Assembly: GCA_900769285.1 (NCBI GenBank)
Contig: CAAGGB010000209.1
Coordinates: 1-15,548, forward strand
Direction: 5' to 3'
Source of the DNA: Victivallales bacterium
Lineage (GTDB): Bacteria; Verrucomicrobiota; Lentisphaeria; Oligosphaerales; Oligosphaeraceae
DNA length: 15,548 bases
Shown one piece after another: positions 1-8,898 of the stretch. Both the position numbers and the translations under genes were made by a program. The notes beneath the pieces are model-generated. The model saw only the letters and a program-made list of their open reading frames with translations, had not been told where the DNA came from and ran no database searches. Position 1 is the stretch's first letter. Each line of letters begins with the position of its first letter.

Positions 1-88
1 AAAAAGACGCGGCCACGCCGGCGGTTCCAGGGGCCTGAACCCTGAAGCCGCCGGCGTGGCCTGCGCGTTGCGTATTCTGCGTCTTTTT
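1..88 (-). terminator. Nested hairpin, probable terminator of the 739-aa gene
   Basis: A 14-bp perfect GC-rich stem pairs 11-24 with 48-61. Reading the minus strand away from the gene that stops at 127, the stem is followed by GCGTCTTTTT (positions 10-1), which is the arrangement of a Rho-independent terminator. The same AAAAAGACGC at 1-10 is also the exact complement of 79-88, so an outer 10-bp stem can form around the inner one. On the plus strand two T-runs follow (83-89 and 96-100), so it may also act on a gene ending to the left of the window. The structure is visible; the function is inferred. Confidence 0.75.
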
Positions 89-126
89 TTGTGTCTTTTT
101 GTGGACCTGAATCAGGAGCTGAACGC

Positions 127-2346
127 TCACTTGGCGGGCACGCTGGGCGCCACGGAGGCCGCGGGAGCGGGCTGTGCGCACGCGGCCTGCTCCGCCGCCT
201 GACGCTCCTTCGCCTCCTGCCGCTCCTGGAGCCAGCGGACGCCCCAGCCCAGCAGAACCACCGCCAGGATGGTCAGCAGCAGCACCAGCAGCCCGCGGCG
301 CTTCGGCGTCCCCTTGGCGTCCTTCGGATACTTGCCGAAGGTCGTGAACTGTCCGCGCAGCTTCGAGTTCAGCTTCATGCGCAGGTTGATGGCCCAGCCG
401 CAGCCCTCCAGCAGCGACGACAGATCCTGCTTGCGCAGCTTGATCATCGCCAGGATGCTGATGGGCGCCAGCAGCGCGAACAGCGCACAGATCACCGTCA
501 CCCAGATCGCGCCCGCCGTCATGTTCGCCAGCGTGTTCGAGATGAAGGCGAACGCCGAACCCAACGCCGCCACCGCGACCGACGCGCCCAGCAGCATCCC
601 CGACTTGTCGTCCTTCTTCGCCGCCGGCGCCGGCGCGGGAGCTGCCGCCGGCTTCGCCGCCACCGCCGTCGGGTCGGACACCACCTTCGTGAAGTCCTTG
701 GTCATGTTCGTCTCGGCCTTCTTCGACCAGCCCTCGATCTGGCCCTCGACGATGCCCCACATCTTGATGAACGGCGCCAGCAGGGCCTCCCGGACACACA
801 CCGGGTTCACGATGATCGCCACCACCTTCGCGTCGTACTCCTTGCCGTCGAAGCCGAAGAAGACGCCGCGCTTGCCGACCTCCAGGTTGCCCTTCGAGCC
901 GTTGGTCACCGGCAGGACCACGTTCATCTTGCCGGCCGCGCCGCGGTCCACCTCCACGTAGATGATGCAGATGAGCGACGACTTCGCCATCGCCTGGTGC
1001 GCCGCCACGTTGTCCACCTTGAACGCCAGGTTGAACCAGCGGCCGTCAATCACCAGCGAGCCGCACTCGAACATCGCCCGGCGCGTCGTGTCGTACAGCT
1101 CCGGGAACGACACGAAGTTGTTCACCAGCCGCAGCAGATACGTCCAGCAAAGCAGCAGACGCTCCACCTCGCGGGCCGCCGCCAGCTTGTCCGTCACCAG
1201 CTTGTCCCGCGCGGCCGCCTCCTGCGACATGGCCGCCAGATCCGTCATCGCCACATACTGGCGCAGGCGCTCGACCGGTATCTTCTCGGCCATGCCGCCC
1301 TTCTTCGAGGCCATGTACGCCTCATACGGAGCGAACAGCGCCTTCACCTGCGCCCACTGCTCGGGCGACAGCTCCTCCACACCCTCGCCCAGAACCGGAC
1401 GCAGCACCTTCTCCACCACCTGATGCCACAGCGACCGGTGGATCGGGTTGATGCCCTCCAGCGCGAACGCCAGACGGCAGCGCGCGTCCGGACGCGACAG
1501 CGGCAGCGACGCCAGATACGCGTCCACCTCCGCCTGGTTCGCCGGGTCAAACGCCTCCAGCTTCGCCTTCGTCGCCATCGCGCTCTGCTCGATGCGGCCG
1601 TCAAAGCCCAGCAGCCCCGACAGCTTGAAGTACTGCGTCACCAGCGGGTCGGCCGAACGCACCAGCCCCGCCAGCGCCGCCGTCTCCGCGCCCATCGGCA
1701 GGATGTCGGACCTCGACGCGCCCGCCGGCAGCGCCCCCGCGTCCAGCCAGGACAGATAGTCGGCCGCGGCCGCCACGAAGTCCGTGACGTTCTTCGCCGT
1801 CGCGCCGACCGTGCCGTCCGCGTCCGGCGTGCCGCCCGTCGCCGCGATGGCGTCGGCCACCACGTCCTTGAACAGCGGGTACTGGGCCGCGATCTCGTTG
1901 GCGCCCAGCTGCGAGACGACGCCGTCGCCGTTGAAGGGGCGCTTGGCCACCGTGGCGAAGAAATCGCGTATCTGCTTCAGCGTGATGTGCTCACGGTCCT
2001 CGGCGCCCAGCTCGCCCAGGATGTACGCGGCCGAGTCCAGCAGCGCCGCCGCCGTCTCCGGCTTCAGCTCGGACAGCGGCAGCCGACCGTCGAAGTCGGC
2101 CCGGATGGCCTCCGGGCGACGGATCTTGTCGAGCAGCCAGCGGATGGCGCCCTTGATCTCGTTCGAGGTGATGCGCCCCGTCTTGGCGGGGTCGAGCAGC
2201 CCCAGGAACACGGGGTCGCCGTCGAAGATGGCCGCCGGCGCGGAGGTGGCCCCCCACAGCGCCTCGTCCAGGTCGAGGATGTCCTGAAAGTCACGACCGC
2301 TGTCCACGACCAGCTGGAAGGTCTTGCCTACAGTGCGAAATTCCAT
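127..2346 (-). CDS. Large membrane-anchored protein of unknown function with EF-hand-like repeats
   Basis: 739 residues; I do not recognise the family. The ATG at 2346 follows GGGAG (2351-2355) at good spacing. The long N-terminal part lacks a signal peptide and looks soluble. It carries DG-type loops resembling degenerate EF-hands: residues 52-63 (Asp1, Gly6, Ile8, Glu12 of a 12-residue loop), 82-93 (Asp3, Asp5, Gly6, Glu12), around 137-148 and around 245-256. None has a full calcium-ligand set. After an Ala/Pro/Lys linker (about 560-583) come two hydrophobic segments (about 584-604 and 608-632), a basic amphipathic stretch, a third segment (about 683-702) and a charged tail ending Pro/Ala-rich. 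I infer an inner-membrane protein with a large cytoplasmic domain. The gene appears monocistronic, with its own promoter and terminator. The EF-hand reading is tentative; the loops could be generic helix-turn-helix repeats. Confidence 0.85.
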   Translation of the reverse strand: MEFRTVGKTFQLVVDSGRDFQDILDLDEALWGATSAPAAIFDGDPVFLGLLDPAKTGRITSNEIKGAIRWLLDKIRRPEAIRADFDGRLPLSELKPETAAALLDSAAYILGELGAEDREHITLKQIRDFFATVAKRPFNGDGVVSQLGANEIAAQYPLFKDVVADAIAATGGTPDADGTVGATAKNVTDFVAAAADYLSWLDAGALPAGASRSDILPMGAETAALAGLVRSADPLVTQYFKLSGLLGFDGRIEQSAMATKAKLEAFDPANQAEVDAYLASLPLSRPDARCRLAFALEGINPIHRSLWHQVVEKVLRPVLGEGVEELSPEQWAQVKALFAPYEAYMASKKGGMAEKIPVERLRQYVAMTDLAAMSQEAAARDKLVTDKLAAAREVERLLLCWTYLLRLVNNFVSFPELYDTTRRAMFECGSLVIDGRWFNLAFKVDNVAAHQAMAKSSLICIIYVEVDRGAAGKMNVVLPVTNGSKGNLEVGKRGVFFGFDGKEYDAKVVAIIVNPVCVREALLAPFIKMWGIVEGQIEGWSKKAETNMTKDFTKVVSDPTAVAAKPAAAPAPAPAAKKDDKSGMLLGASVAVAALGSAFAFISNTLANMTAGAIWVTVICALFALLAPISILAMIKLRKQDLSSLLEGCGWAINLRMKLNSKLRGQFTTFGKYPKDAKGTPKRRGLLVLLLTILAVVLLGWGVRWLQERQEAKERQAAEQAACAQPAPAASVAPSVPAK

Positions 2347-2367
2347 GTTGCTCCCATGCGCTATTGG

Positions 2368-2396
2368 TTATTATCCGCAGGATTTCCTTATGTCAA
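2368..2396 (-). promoter_or_regulatory. Sigma-70-like promoter of the 739-aa gene
   Basis: On the minus strand a perfect TTGACA (2391-2396) is followed 17 bp later by TAATAA (2368-2373); GATAAT at 15 bp is an alternative -10. This is an AT-rich island in very GC-rich DNA, and it would give a leader of roughly 15 nt before the GGGAG ribosome-binding site. The -35 directly abuts the hairpin at 2397-2423. Confidence 0.6.
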
Positions 2397-2423
2397 GGGA
2401 GCCGATGGACGCCATCGGCTCCC
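2397..2423 (-). terminator. 12-bp perfect hairpin behind the MBL gene
   Basis: GGGAGCCGATGG (2397-2408) and its exact complement (2412-2423) flank a 3-nt loop, ACG. The hairpin lies 95 bp past the stop codon of the MBL gene and ends exactly where the next promoter's TTGACA begins. It has no T-run, so it may be a factor-dependent terminator, an RNA 3' end or an operator overlapping the -35. The terminator reading is preferred because of its position. Confidence 0.5.
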
Positions 2424-2517
2424 GTCCCCGCACCCATGAGGCGCATGCGCACACCTCACTCCCGCTCACCTCACTCAACTCAGCTCCACCTTCCTCTCTT
2501 GCGTGCCGCGCCCCCCC

Positions 2518-3912
2518 TCACTCCAGCTCGGCCGTCTCGCCGTAGGTCGGGACGGCGACCTGCCAGCCGAGACGCTCGCCGATGTACGACGCGAACGAGT
2601 GCGCCGCATCATGCTCGCCGTGCGTCACGAACAGCCGCCGCGGCAGCCGCGTGCACGTGCTCAGCCACTTGCGCAGCTCCTCGCGGTCGGCATGCGCCGA
2701 GAAGCCGTCCAGACGCGCCACGCGCGCCCTGACGCGGTGCTCCTCGCCCAGGATGCGCACCGGGTCCGTGCCCTCCAGGATGAGCCGCCCCAGCGTCCCC
2801 GCCGCCTGGTACCCCACGAACAGCACCGTGCTCGACGGGTCCTCGATGTTGTGCGCCAGATGGTGCTTGATGCGCCCGCCCGTGCACATGCCCGACCCCG
2901 CAATCACGATGACCGTGCCCTTGATGTGGTTGATCGCCTTCGAGTCCGCGCGCGTACGCACCATCGTCAGCCCCGGCATCCGCGCCTGGCGGGCCAGCGC
3001 CAGCGTCTCCTGGTCGAACAGGTACGCATGGCGCTTGAACACATCCGACACCTTCACCGCCATCGGGCTGTCCACAAACGTCCGCAGATGCGGTATGCGG
3101 CCCTCCTTCAGCAGCCGCCCCAGGTAGAACAGGAGCTCCTGCGTCCGCTCGATCGCGAACGACGGGATGATGAGGTTGCCGCCGCGGCGCTCCGTGTCGT
3201 TCACCACGTCCGCCAGCTCGCCGGGGATGTCCGCCGGCGCGCCGTGCAGGCGGTCGCCGTACGTCGACTCGCACACGATGTAGTCCGCCTCGCCGATGGC
3301 CAGCGGGTCCTTCAGGATCGGCATGTCGCAGCGCCCCACGTCGCCCGAGAAGACGACGCGGCGCGTCTCGCCACCCTCCGCGGCCGTGAACCGCAGGGCC
3401 GCCGCGCCCAGGATGTGCGCGATGTACACGAACTCCACCGTCAGCCCCGGCCCCAGCTCCAGCGGCTGCCCAAAGTCCCACGGCGTCAGCTGCGGCAGCA
3501 CCTCGTTCGCCTCGTCCACCGTGTACAGCGGCACCTCCGGATGCTCCGGACGGCGGTTCTCGCGCTCGTGGCGCTGGCGCTTGAACTCCGCGTCCTCCTC
3601 GTTGATCTTCGCGCAGTCCAGCAGCACGATGCGCGCAATGCCGGCCGTCGCCCGCGTGCAGTACACCGGCCCCGTGTAGCCCGCGCGACGCAGCAGCGGC
3701 AGCCGGCCGCAGTGGTCCAGGTGCGCGTGCGTCAGCACCACCGCGTCCAGCTCCGACGCCTCAAACGGAAACGGCTGCCAGTTGCGCTCCTTCAGCTCGC
3801 GCTCCTGGTACAGCCCGCAGTCAATCAGCACCCGCCGGCCGCACGCCTCCAGCAGATAGCAGGAACCCGTGACGTTCTCCGCGGCACCATAGAAACGGAT
3901 CCGTAGCGACAT
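2518..3912 (-). CDS. MBL-fold beta-CASP ribonuclease-type metallohydrolase
   Basis: 464 residues. I place the start at ATG 3912, preceded by AAAGGAGGT with a short spacer; the frame stays open upstream to 3960 but without such a site. The protein has the full metallo-beta-lactamase and beta-CASP motif set: Asp31 (IDCGLYQ), HAHLDH at 62-67, His166 (AHILGAA), Asp191 (FSGDVGRCD), motif A Glu215 (CESTYGD), the GMCTGGRIKHHL region (motif B) and motif C His407 (FSAHADREEL). The C-terminus is the RMMBL domain. Relatives are CPSF73/Ysh1-like bacterial and archaeal RNases that cut or trim RNA with two zinc ions. The substrate is unknown; a cytoplasmic RNA-processing role is inferred. The gene is divergent from pgk, and no functional link between the two is evident. 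Confidence 0.93.
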   Translation of the reverse strand: MSLRIRFYGAAENVTGSCYLLEACGRRVLIDCGLYQERELKERNWQPFPFEASELDAVVLTHAHLDHCGRLPLLRRAGYTGPVYCTRATAGIARIVLLDCAKINEEDAEFKRQRHERENRRPEHPEVPLYTVDEANEVLPQLTPWDFGQPLELGPGLTVEFVYIAHILGAAALRFTAAEGGETRRVVFSGDVGRCDMPILKDPLAIGEADYIVCESTYGDRLHGAPADIPGELADVVNDTERRGGNLIIPSFAIERTQELLFYLGRLLKEGRIPHLRTFVDSPMAVKVSDVFKRHAYLFDQETLALARQARMPGLTMVRTRADSKAINHIKGTVIVIAGSGMCTGGRIKHHLAHNIEDPSSTVLFVGYQAAGTLGRLILEGTDPVRILGEEHRVRARVARLDGFSAHADREELRKWLSTCTRLPRRLFVTHGEHDAAHSFASYIGERLGWQVAVPTYGETAELE

Positions 3913-3968
3913 GGCCAACCTCCTTTGCTCTCGTGGAACGACTCTCGTGACCTCAAGCAACTCGACCA

Positions 3969-3992
3969 GCCGCGGGGCCGACGCCCCGCGGC
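3969..3992 (-). other. GC hairpin in the MBL gene leader
   Basis: A 10-bp perfect stem (3969-3978 with 3983-3992) closes a 4-nt loop between the divergent MBL and pgk genes. If the weak promoter at 4002-4029 is used, the MBL transcript would begin at or just before this hairpin, which could protect its 5' end. The structure is visible; the role is speculative. Confidence 0.4.
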
Positions 3993-4001
3993 GACGCCCC
4001 T

Positions 4002-4029
4002 ACTGTACCCCGGACACGCCGAAAAACAA
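4002..4029 (-). promoter_or_regulatory. Possible promoter of the MBL gene
   Basis: On the minus strand TTGTTT (4024-4029) and TACAGT (4002-4007) are separated by 16 bp. The match is only moderate. It is listed because it is the best AT-rich pair upstream of the MBL start. Confidence 0.3.
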
Positions 4030-4060
4030 GACGACGCAACCGAAAATCAGGACTGCCCAC

Positions 4061-4089
4061 GTGACGGAACGCCACTGACGGTGTATAGT
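4061..4089 (+). promoter_or_regulatory. Promoter of pgk
   Basis: GTGACG (4061-4066) and TATAGT (4084-4089, five of six consensus bases) are separated by 17 bp. The predicted leader is about 70 nt, with GGAGG at 4155-4159 six bases before the pgk ATG. Confidence 0.55.
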
Positions 4090-4165
4090 ATGCAGGACTC
4101 CTCATCAGCCGGACGGCCGGCCAGGCCGCCCTACCCTAATCACCATCTCCCATCGGAGGCAACCA

Positions 4166-5425
<1,260 letters not shown>

Positions 5426-5454
5426 GCGCAGCCCCACGCTGACCACAGCCTCAC

Positions 5455-5511
5455 GGAGACCCGCCGCACGGCGCCCCACCACCACACACCACGGCGACGG
5501 CGGCGGGCTCC
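5455..5511 (+). other. Intercistronic hairpin between pgk and tpiA
   Basis: GGAG plus CCCGCCGC (5455-5467, with one bulged A at 5459) pairs with GCGGCGGGCTCC (5500-5511), closing a 32-nt loop. There is no T-run. It sits 30 bp past the pgk stop and 43 bp before tpiA. It could attenuate read-through or protect the pgk mRNA 3' end. The rest of the 129-bp gap shows no clear promoter. Confidence 0.35.
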
Positions 5512-5554
5512 AACCCGAACCTATCCACCTCATCCACAAGGACATACCACCACC

Positions 5555-6331
<777 letters not shown>

Positions 6332-6450
6332 GCCCGCACACACACACGCTTCGGGCTCCCTCTCCTCAGCCCGCCGATGCCGCCGGCCACCTCGCCGTAG
6401 ACACCCCTCGGCCACGGCCGGCGGCGCGGCCCGCAAGACTCACATCCACC

Positions 6451-6486
6451 ACGAAGGCGGAAAAGCAGGCGCTTTTCCGCCTTCGT
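6451..6486 (+). terminator. Strong hairpin behind tpiA
   Basis: A perfect stem of about 16 bp pairs 6451-6466 with 6471-6486 around a 4-nt loop (AGGC), 120 bp past the tpiA stop. It contains A- and T-runs within the stem but no T-run after it. It probably separates tpiA from the sigma-factor gene. The rest of 6332-6622 (291 bp) holds a small 6-bp hairpin at the tpiA stop, CA-rich sequence and a 7-bp hairpin (6561-6567 with 6572-6578). I see no convincing promoter there. Confidence 0.6.
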
Positions 6487-6622
6487 TCCACCTGCCACAC
6501 CCCACACTCTCCTCGCGCTTGGCAAACGCCATCGCCACACCCACACGCCACCGCCGCGCCGAAATCGCCGACGATTTCCCCGCGCGCCGCCTACACACAC
6601 GGGAACTTTTCCGAGACACGCC

Positions 6623-7210
6623 ATGTCCAACACCCAAGCCGATGACCGTACACTGATTGAACGCTTCAAGAACGGTGACGAGGATGCGTTCGACCAACTG
6701 GTGCGCAAGTACAGCAACCGCGCCTACAGCATCGCCTACGGCATCCTCGCCAACCGCGAGGACGCCGAGGAGGTCGCACAGGATGTCTTCATCCGCATCC
6801 ACCGCGCCTTGCCCTTCTTCCGGGGAGACTCGGAATTCACCACCTGGATGTACCGCATCGCCACCAACCTCGCCAAGAACAAGTACCGCTGGAACAAGAC
6901 ACGGGGCAGCAAGGTCACCGACAGCCTCAACGCTCCCATCGAGGGAACCGGCGGAGACGACGCGCTCTACCGCGACGCGCTCGACGAAAGCCTCAGCCCC
7001 GACGAGGCGCTCCAGTTCAAGGAGCTGGAACGCCGAACCACCGAGGAACTCCAGAACCTGCCCGACATGTACCGCGAGATCCTCGTCCTCCGGAACATCC
7101 GCGAAATGTCCTACGAGGACATCGCGCAGATGCTCTCCTGCAAGCTGGGCACCGTCAAGTCGCGCATCGCACGGGCCCGTGAGGAACTGCGGAAAAGACT
7201 GGAACTGTAG
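6623..7210 (+). CDS. ECF-type RNA polymerase sigma factor
   Basis: 195 residues. Region 2 (about residues 8-95) includes DAFDQLVRKY, the NREDAEEVAQDVFIRI core-binding helix and the FTTWMYRIATNLAKNKYR promoter-melting segment. An acidic linker follows. Region 4 (about 137-190) has a LPDMYREILVLR helix and the helix-turn-helix MSYEDIAQMLSCKLGTVKSRIARARE. There is no region 1 or 3, as expected for the RpoE-like extracytoplasmic-function group. The start is the first ATG in frame, with only a weak ribosome-binding site. The next gene, ten bases downstream, encodes a membrane protein with a zinc anti-sigma motif, so this pair should be a signal-responsive switch. The regulon is not visible here. 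Confidence 0.95.
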   Translation: MSNTQADDRTLIERFKNGDEDAFDQLVRKYSNRAYSIAYGILANREDAEEVAQDVFIRIHRALPFFRGDSEFTTWMYRIATNLAKNKYRWNKTRGSKVTDSLNAPIEGTGGDDALYRDALDESLSPDEALQFKELERRTTEELQNLPDMYREILVLRNIREMSYEDIAQMLSCKLGTVKSRIARAREELRKRLEL

Positions 7211-7220
7211 CAAGACCGCC

Positions 7221-8255
7221 ATGAACACCGATGCCCTCAACATGACCGACCTTCCCAACACCACGGACCCAACCGCCTGCCCCTCCTCCGACGCACTCAG
7301 CGAATACTACGAGGCCACCCGCGAAGGCGCCCCAGACGGCGGACTGCCTGACGTCCATCGACACGTCCGCAACTGCCCCCAGTGCCAGGCCGTCATGAGA
7401 TTCTACAAGAGCATCGACGGACTCGTCGGAAAGGCCGCCGCACCCGACGACGCCTTCGTCGACCGCATCCTCCGCGAGTGCCACCGCGCCGCCGACAACG
7501 ACAAGCTCCTCTCGCCCGTCATCGCGCCCCAGCAGCCCGTTGCCGACAACACCTCTGTCGCCGCCGCCGCGCCCGCGCGCCCCGCCTTCATGCGCGTCTA
7601 CGCGCCGCGCATCGCCATGGCCGCCGGACTGCTCCTGCTCGGCGGCAGCATCGCCCTCCACTACCTGTTCACCAAGAACCTCTCCGACGAAAACCAGTTC
7701 CTCGCCCAACAGCAGGCCGAGCTTCTCCAGAACACCACCATCGCCCAGCGGCGACTCCCGCTTGCCCCGTCCGCCGATGGCCCGCAGATGGCCGCCATCA
7801 CCCCCGGTGACCTGCACCACTCCTCCGCCGCCCCCGACACCCAGCCCGTCCCCTCCAACAACATCCTGGCCGTCTCCTTCCAGAACGACCAGCCCACGCC
7901 CGCGCAGCCCACCGAGGCCATCCGCCACATCGACAAGGTCGTCCGCCACACCTGGCTCGTCCGTGACCTCAAGGACGCCAGCCAGTTCCTCAACGCTTTC
8001 AACGGCCAGCACGGCATCACCGTCCAGACCTCCCAGCACACTCCCGGACGACTCATCGTCTCCCTCCGCGGCATCCGCGACACCACCCTGCAGAAGCTCG
8101 TCGACGCCCTCGAGCAGCGGCACTGGGCGCTCGTCTCCCCGATGTTCCCGCAGCCACGACAGGCCAGCCGCATCGACTTCACCAACCGCCCCGTCACCTA
8201 CACCGTCCGCCTCGTCGAGTCCAATCGCCCCGACTTCCGCAACGGACTCCAGTAG
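7221..8255 (+). CDS. Membrane anti-sigma factor with zinc-binding N-terminus and extended C-terminal domain
   Basis: 344 residues. The N-terminus carries a ZAS/zf-HC2-type motif, His48-x3-Cys52-x2-Cys55, with Cys20 a plausible fourth ligand. This domain normally grips the partner ECF sigma factor. One membrane segment lies at about 130-152 (IAMAAGLLLLGGSIALHYLF), so the N-terminus should be cytoplasmic and the rest periplasmic. After a Pro/Gln/Ala-rich linker, about residues 230-320 form a compact alpha/beta-looking domain (HIDKVVRHTWLVRDLKDASQFLNAF through VDALEQRHWALVSP) that I cannot name; it is the likely sensor. The start ATG 7221 is ten bases after the sigma stop, with no strong ribosome-binding site, suggesting translational coupling. 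Met8 is an alternative start. The anti-sigma role rests on the motif plus context. Confidence 0.88.
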   Translation: MNTDALNMTDLPNTTDPTACPSSDALSEYYEATREGAPDGGLPDVHRHVRNCPQCQAVMRFYKSIDGLVGKAAAPDDAFVDRILRECHRAADNDKLLSPVIAPQQPVADNTSVAAAAPARPAFMRVYAPRIAMAAGLLLLGGSIALHYLFTKNLSDENQFLAQQQAELLQNTTIAQRRLPLAPSADGPQMAAITPGDLHHSSAAPDTQPVPSNNILAVSFQNDQPTPAQPTEAIRHIDKVVRHTWLVRDLKDASQFLNAFNGQHGITVQTSQHTPGRLIVSLRGIRDTTLQKLVDALEQRHWALVSPMFPQPRQASRIDFTNRPVTYTVRLVESNRPDFRNGLQ

Positions 8256-8295
8256 AGCCTGACGCTCCCCACCACACACCTCATTCAGGCTTTGA

Positions 8296-8336
8296 GAGAG
8301 GCCCCGCCAGACACCTTTAGTCCGGCGGGGCCTCTC
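8296..8336 (+). terminator. Terminator-like hairpin of the sigma/anti-sigma operon
   Basis: A 13-bp perfect stem, GAGAGGCCCCGCC (8296-8308) with its complement (8324-8336), closes a 15-nt loop 40 bp after the anti-sigma stop. The following bases are not T-rich, so termination may be factor-dependent or the hairpin may be an mRNA 3' stabiliser. Confidence 0.65.
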
Positions 8337-8370
8337 CCTATTCATCACGCGCTCTCCCCAAAAAACCGCG

Positions 8371-8384
8371 GAGCGAAGCGAGGC
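8371..8384 (+). repeat. Dispersed repeat motif, copy 1
   Basis: GAGCGAAGCGAGGC here recurs at 15445-15458 in the same orientation. In both places it lies just downstream of a plus-strand gene, is preceded by an A-run and C-rich bases, and is followed by purine-rich A/G sequence. Its core GAGCGAAGCGAG reads the same backwards on one strand (a mirror repeat). It looks like a genome-wide intergenic element, which is inference from two copies. Confidence 0.55.
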
Positions 8385-8431
8385 CGAGAAAGAAAGAGAG
8401 TCCGCGTCCGCAGGTCAGCCCTCATCGTCGT

Positions 8432-8547
8432 CGAACAATACGCTGAAGGAAACAGCCATCCCGACATCGCAGACCTCGCCATCGGACACTGCGTCGAAGG
8501 AAACCACCGTCCCACACCTCTCCGCCGGACAGTGCGGCAAAGGAAAA
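8432..8547. repeat. Three degenerate copies of a 22-nt element
   Basis: Copies lie at 8432-8453, 8483-8504 and 8526-8547, with starts 51 and 43 bp apart. The shared core is close to CGGACA-TGCG-CGAAGGAAA. Neighbouring copies match at about 17 and 18 of 22 positions. The spacers differ in sequence. No function recognised. Confidence 0.5.
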
Positions 8548-8729
8548 AGCATCGTTGACTCAAAAGGGGCAACCGTCAAACAAGCGGCAAGAAAGCCGCA
8601 AGGCGGCAAATCAATCTCCCCTGGAACACCGTACCGCGCGAGGCATGGCCTTCTCATAGGCATCAACCGAAGCCCGCTCGACACGCAACTAGATGCAAGC
8701 AGCCTCAGAGACGGAGCCGTCATGCTTAC

Positions 8730-8870
8730 TTACCGATTTGGCATGAAGGTGAGGCGGTAAACGCCTGCCTCGCGCGGCGCCACGAGGCGACGGCGGACGA
8801 TGCTCCAGCCCCGGCGGGGAAGACGACTGGTACCGCTGGTCGGAACGCCGAGAGGAGCCCGTCGCACGAC
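8730..8870 (-). pseudogene. Possible 3' remnant of a lost gene
   Basis: A 46-codon open stretch on the minus strand ends in a protein-like C-terminus, RRRLVAPREAGVYRLTFMPNR minus its first residue, before TAA at 8730-8732. It has no good start or ribosome-binding site, and a stop precedes it at 8871-8873. The codons for RLTFMP are part of an 18-nt exact match (8740-8757 with 8954-8971) to the C-terminal part of the neighbouring pseudopilin gene, in the same frame. I read it as the tail of a decayed gene or a partial duplication. It could also be non-coding; the parent family is unknown. Confidence 0.35.
8740..8757 (-). repeat. 18-bp exact direct repeat with the pseudopilin gene
   Basis: GGCATGAAGGTGAGGCGG (plus strand) occurs at 8740-8757 and again at 8954-8971 inside the pseudopilin coding region. 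The flanks are unrelated. Both copies encode RLTFMP on the minus strand. Confidence 0.85.
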
Positions 8871-8898
8871 TCACGCTACACGACAACCATGCGTCCAA

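Larger units (their letters stand above)
8337..8729. other. Gene-free stretch
   Basis: About 390 bp with no credible gene. It holds the GAGCGAAGCGAGGC motif, three degenerate copies of a 22-nt element, and a small GCGGC/GCCGC hairpin (8584-8599). Short open frames cross it on both strands but lack ribosome-binding sites and recognisable products. It may be decayed coding sequence. Confidence 0.5.

Noticed and set aside
91..2439. 782-codon open frame on the plus strand opposite the 739-aa gene
   Set aside because: Arg/His/Gln-rich low-complexity translation with no domain, caused by the GC bias of the real gene on the minus strand, which has a good ribosome-binding site.
2503..3906. Long plus-strand frame opposite the MBL gene
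   Set aside because: Shadow of a gene with a complete MBL/beta-CASP motif set; the product is Arg/His-rich nonsense.
6601..6626. GGAAC upstream of the sigma gene as an ECF-type -35 for autoregulation
   Set aside because: The matching -10 would fall at or inside the start codon, giving no room for a leader.
6657..7220. Upstream extension of the anti-sigma frame through the sigma gene
   Set aside because: Ser/Thr/Pro/Arg-rich translation in the wrong frame of a clear sigma factor; the anti-sigma gene starts at 7221.
7155..8348. 397-codon minus-strand frame opposite the anti-sigma gene
   Set aside because: Gly/Val/Glu-rich antisense shadow without a plausible start site.
8432..8547. CRISPR-like array
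   Set aside because: Only three poorly conserved copies with unequal spacing, no strong palindrome and no cas genes.
8415..8723. 102-codon minus-strand frame with weak internal repeats
   Set aside because: No ribosome-binding site or family resemblance; its repeats simply reflect the 22-nt DNA elements.
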